A stretch of DNA of 64,000 nucleotides. It comes from Pelecanus crispus. Lineage: Eukaryota; Chordata; Aves; Pelecaniformes; Pelecanidae. The translations under genes were made by a program, and so were the position numbers. Location: contig NC_134643.1 of NCBI RefSeq assembly GCF_030463565.1, positions 215,440,583 through 215,504,582 on the forward strand, written 5' to 3'. This document shows positions 62,621-64,000 of this stretch, piece by piece; within the stretch, counting starts at the first letter, position 1; the number at the start of each line of letters is the position of its first letter. The notes under the pieces were generated by a model. The model was not told the origin of the DNA. It saw only the letters and a list, made by a program, of their open reading frames with translations, and did no database searches.

Positions 62621-63742
62621 CCATGTGTATTGGGTTTGCATGGCAAGGTTTGGGTAGCAGGGGGGCTACAGGGGTAGCTTCTGTGGGAAGCTGCTAGAAG
62701 TTTCCCCTATGTCCAATAGAGCCAATGCCAGCCAGCTCCAAGATGGACCCAGCGCTGGCCAAGGCTGAGCCCATCAGCGACGGTGGTAGCGCCACTGGGA
62801 TAACAGATTTAAGAAGGGGACTAAACACCTGCACATTTTTTCAGCTGGAGTGAGGAGTGAGAACATGTGAGAGCAACAACCCTGCAGACCCCAAGGTCAG
62901 TGAAGGAGGAGGAGAGGAGGTGCTCCAGGCACCGGAGCAGAGATTCCCCTGCAGTCCCTGGTGCAGCCCATGGGGAGGCAGCTGTGCCCCTGCACCCATG
63001 GGGGCCCACGGGGGAGCAGAGATCCACCTGCACCCGGGGAGGAGCCCACGCCGGAGCAGGGGGATGTGCCCCAAGGAGGCTGTGACCCCGTGGGAAGCCC
63101 ACGCTGGAGCAGGCTCCTGGCAGGAGCTGTGGCCCCATGGAGAGAGAGGAGCCCACGCTGGAGCAGGTTTGCTGGCAGGACTTGTGACCCTGTGGGGACC
63201 CACGCTGGAGCAGTCTGCTCCTGAAGGACTGCACCCCATGGAAGGGACCCACGCTGGAGCAGTTCGTGGAAGACTCCCATGGGAGGGACCCCACGCTGGA
63301 GCAGGGGAAGAGTGTGAGGAGTCCTCCCCTGAGGAGGAAGGAATGGCAGAGATGTGTGATGAACTGACCGCAGCCCCCATTCCCCATACCCCTGTGCCGC
63401 TTAGGGGGCGAAGGCAGAGAAAATCGGGAGTGAAGTTGAGCCCGGGAAGAGGGGAGGGGTGGGGAGAAGGTGTTTTAAGATTTGGTTTTATTTCTCATTA
63501 TCCTACTCTGATTTTATTGGCAATAAGATAAACTAATTTCCCCAAGTCGAGTCTGTTTTGCCCATGACAGTAATTGCTCATTTTGCTCATCACTCTGTTG
63601 CTTGAGTGATCTCTCTGTGTCCTTATCTCAACTCACAAGCCTTTCATTATAATTTCGCTCTCCTGTCCAGTTGAGGAGGGGAGTGATAGAGCGGCTTTTG
63701 TGGGCACTTGATGTCCAGCCAGGGTCAACACAACACACCATG
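62621..63742 (+). mobile_element. Solo LTR of a second avian ERV family, 1.1 kb, with 5-bp target duplication
   Basis: The LTR spans 62626-63737, beginning TGTATTGGGTTTGCATGGC and ending CAACACAACACA. It is flanked by CCATG at 62621-62625 and 63738-63742. The U3-like part is GC-rich and carries a minisatellite (63005-63304); the 3' part is T-rich. Long open frames cross it in several frames on both strands, an effect of the GC-rich repeats and not evidence of a gene. No internal retroviral coding region is attached. The 5-bp duplication again suggests ERVL-like integration. It lies on the 5' side of the seen DEUP1 exons, opposite to DEUP1 transcription. Confidence 0.88.
63005..63304. repeat. 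Minisatellite inside the LTR, seven copies of a 15-bp core
   Basis: The core CCCACGCTGGAGCAG starts at 63098, 63152, 63199, 63248 and 63290, with variant copies at 63005 and 63045. The spacing is 40-54 bases and the spacer sequence is variable. The core is far better conserved than the spacers. Confidence 0.9.
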
Positions 63743-64000
63743 GAAAGGACTTGTAGGGTAATTAACAACTTCAAAATCAAAATCTTTATGAAAAATTACC
63801 TGGAGTTTCAATTTCAGAAAGTTAAATTTCAGTGAGGTTCTTAGCAACAACATGTAACATAAACCCAGTCATTTTTAGCACGTGATTAAAAAACCCTAAG
63901 AAGTGAAAAATACTGCAGGAAATGTGAAAAGGATGAGAAAAGAGAGATCTGCTATATTTTGGGGGATAGTTTCACATTGCTAAAGGTACCTTACAAATTC
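63743..64000. other. DEUP1 5'-side intron, end of window
   Basis: AT-rich sequence. A weak exon-like candidate near 63800-63840 is discussed under rejected items. Confidence 0.4.

Noticed and set aside
63798..63845. Possible DEUP1 exon upstream of exon A, ending FLKLKLQ at a GTAATTTT donor on the - strand
   Set aside because: The last residues fit the expected Leu-Lys-x-Gln end and the phase is right. However, the acceptor lacks a pyrimidine tract, an upstream TGA closes the frame, and the rest does not resemble DEUP1. Too weak to annotate.
1..64000. tRNA, rRNA, snoRNA, microRNA and CRISPR features
   Set aside because: I looked for cloverleaf, box C/D or H/ACA-like and regularly spaced repeat patterns and saw none I could defend. 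A covariance-model scan was not possible.

Overview
The window looks like a piece of a bird autosome, probably from a neoavian rather than a galliform species (inference). The reasons are CR1-type LINE fragments ending in the ATTCTATG-type 3' repeat, solo LTRs of avian ERV type with 5-bp target duplications, low repeat density, and vertebrate-style multi-exon genes with GT-AG introns. No bacterial, viral-genome or CRISPR features are seen.

Two genes are recognised, arranged tail to tail. On the + strand, the last exon of SMCO4 carries its entire 59-codon reading frame at 19754-19933; its 5' non-coding exons are not visible, so 1-19.6 kb is probably SMCO4 intron or upstream sequence. On the - strand, ten consecutive coding exons of DEUP1 (CCDC67; deuterosome assembly protein 1, a CEP63 paralogue) run from 59182 down to 28815. 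They join in frame into 556 codons plus a stop. The first roughly 100 codons, as judged from the human protein, are not identified and probably lie beyond 64000. The convergent SMCO4/DEUP1 order matches human chromosome 11q21 as I remember it.

Mobile elements: a 2.2-kb CR1 (30.1-32.3 kb, - strand) with a largely readable reverse transcriptase, five shorter CR1 pieces, two oppositely oriented solo LTRs of one family (13.5 and 24.2 kb) either side of the SMCO4 coding exon, and a 1.1-kb solo LTR of another family (62.6 kb) containing a minisatellite. All three LTRs have 5-bp target-site duplications readable by eye.

Less certain material: a CpG-rich 340-bp patch beside the first LTR; stretches on the - strand at 26.0-27.9 kb that read like a decayed coding exon; three exon-like open stretches with good donor sites but stops or frameshifts inside the last DEUP1 intron; and a perfect 22-bp inverted repeat in another DEUP1 intron. 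I did not find a clearly new biological system. The decayed coding stretches are the best candidates for something undescribed. All coordinates were worked out by hand reading and may be off by a base or two at repeat edges.
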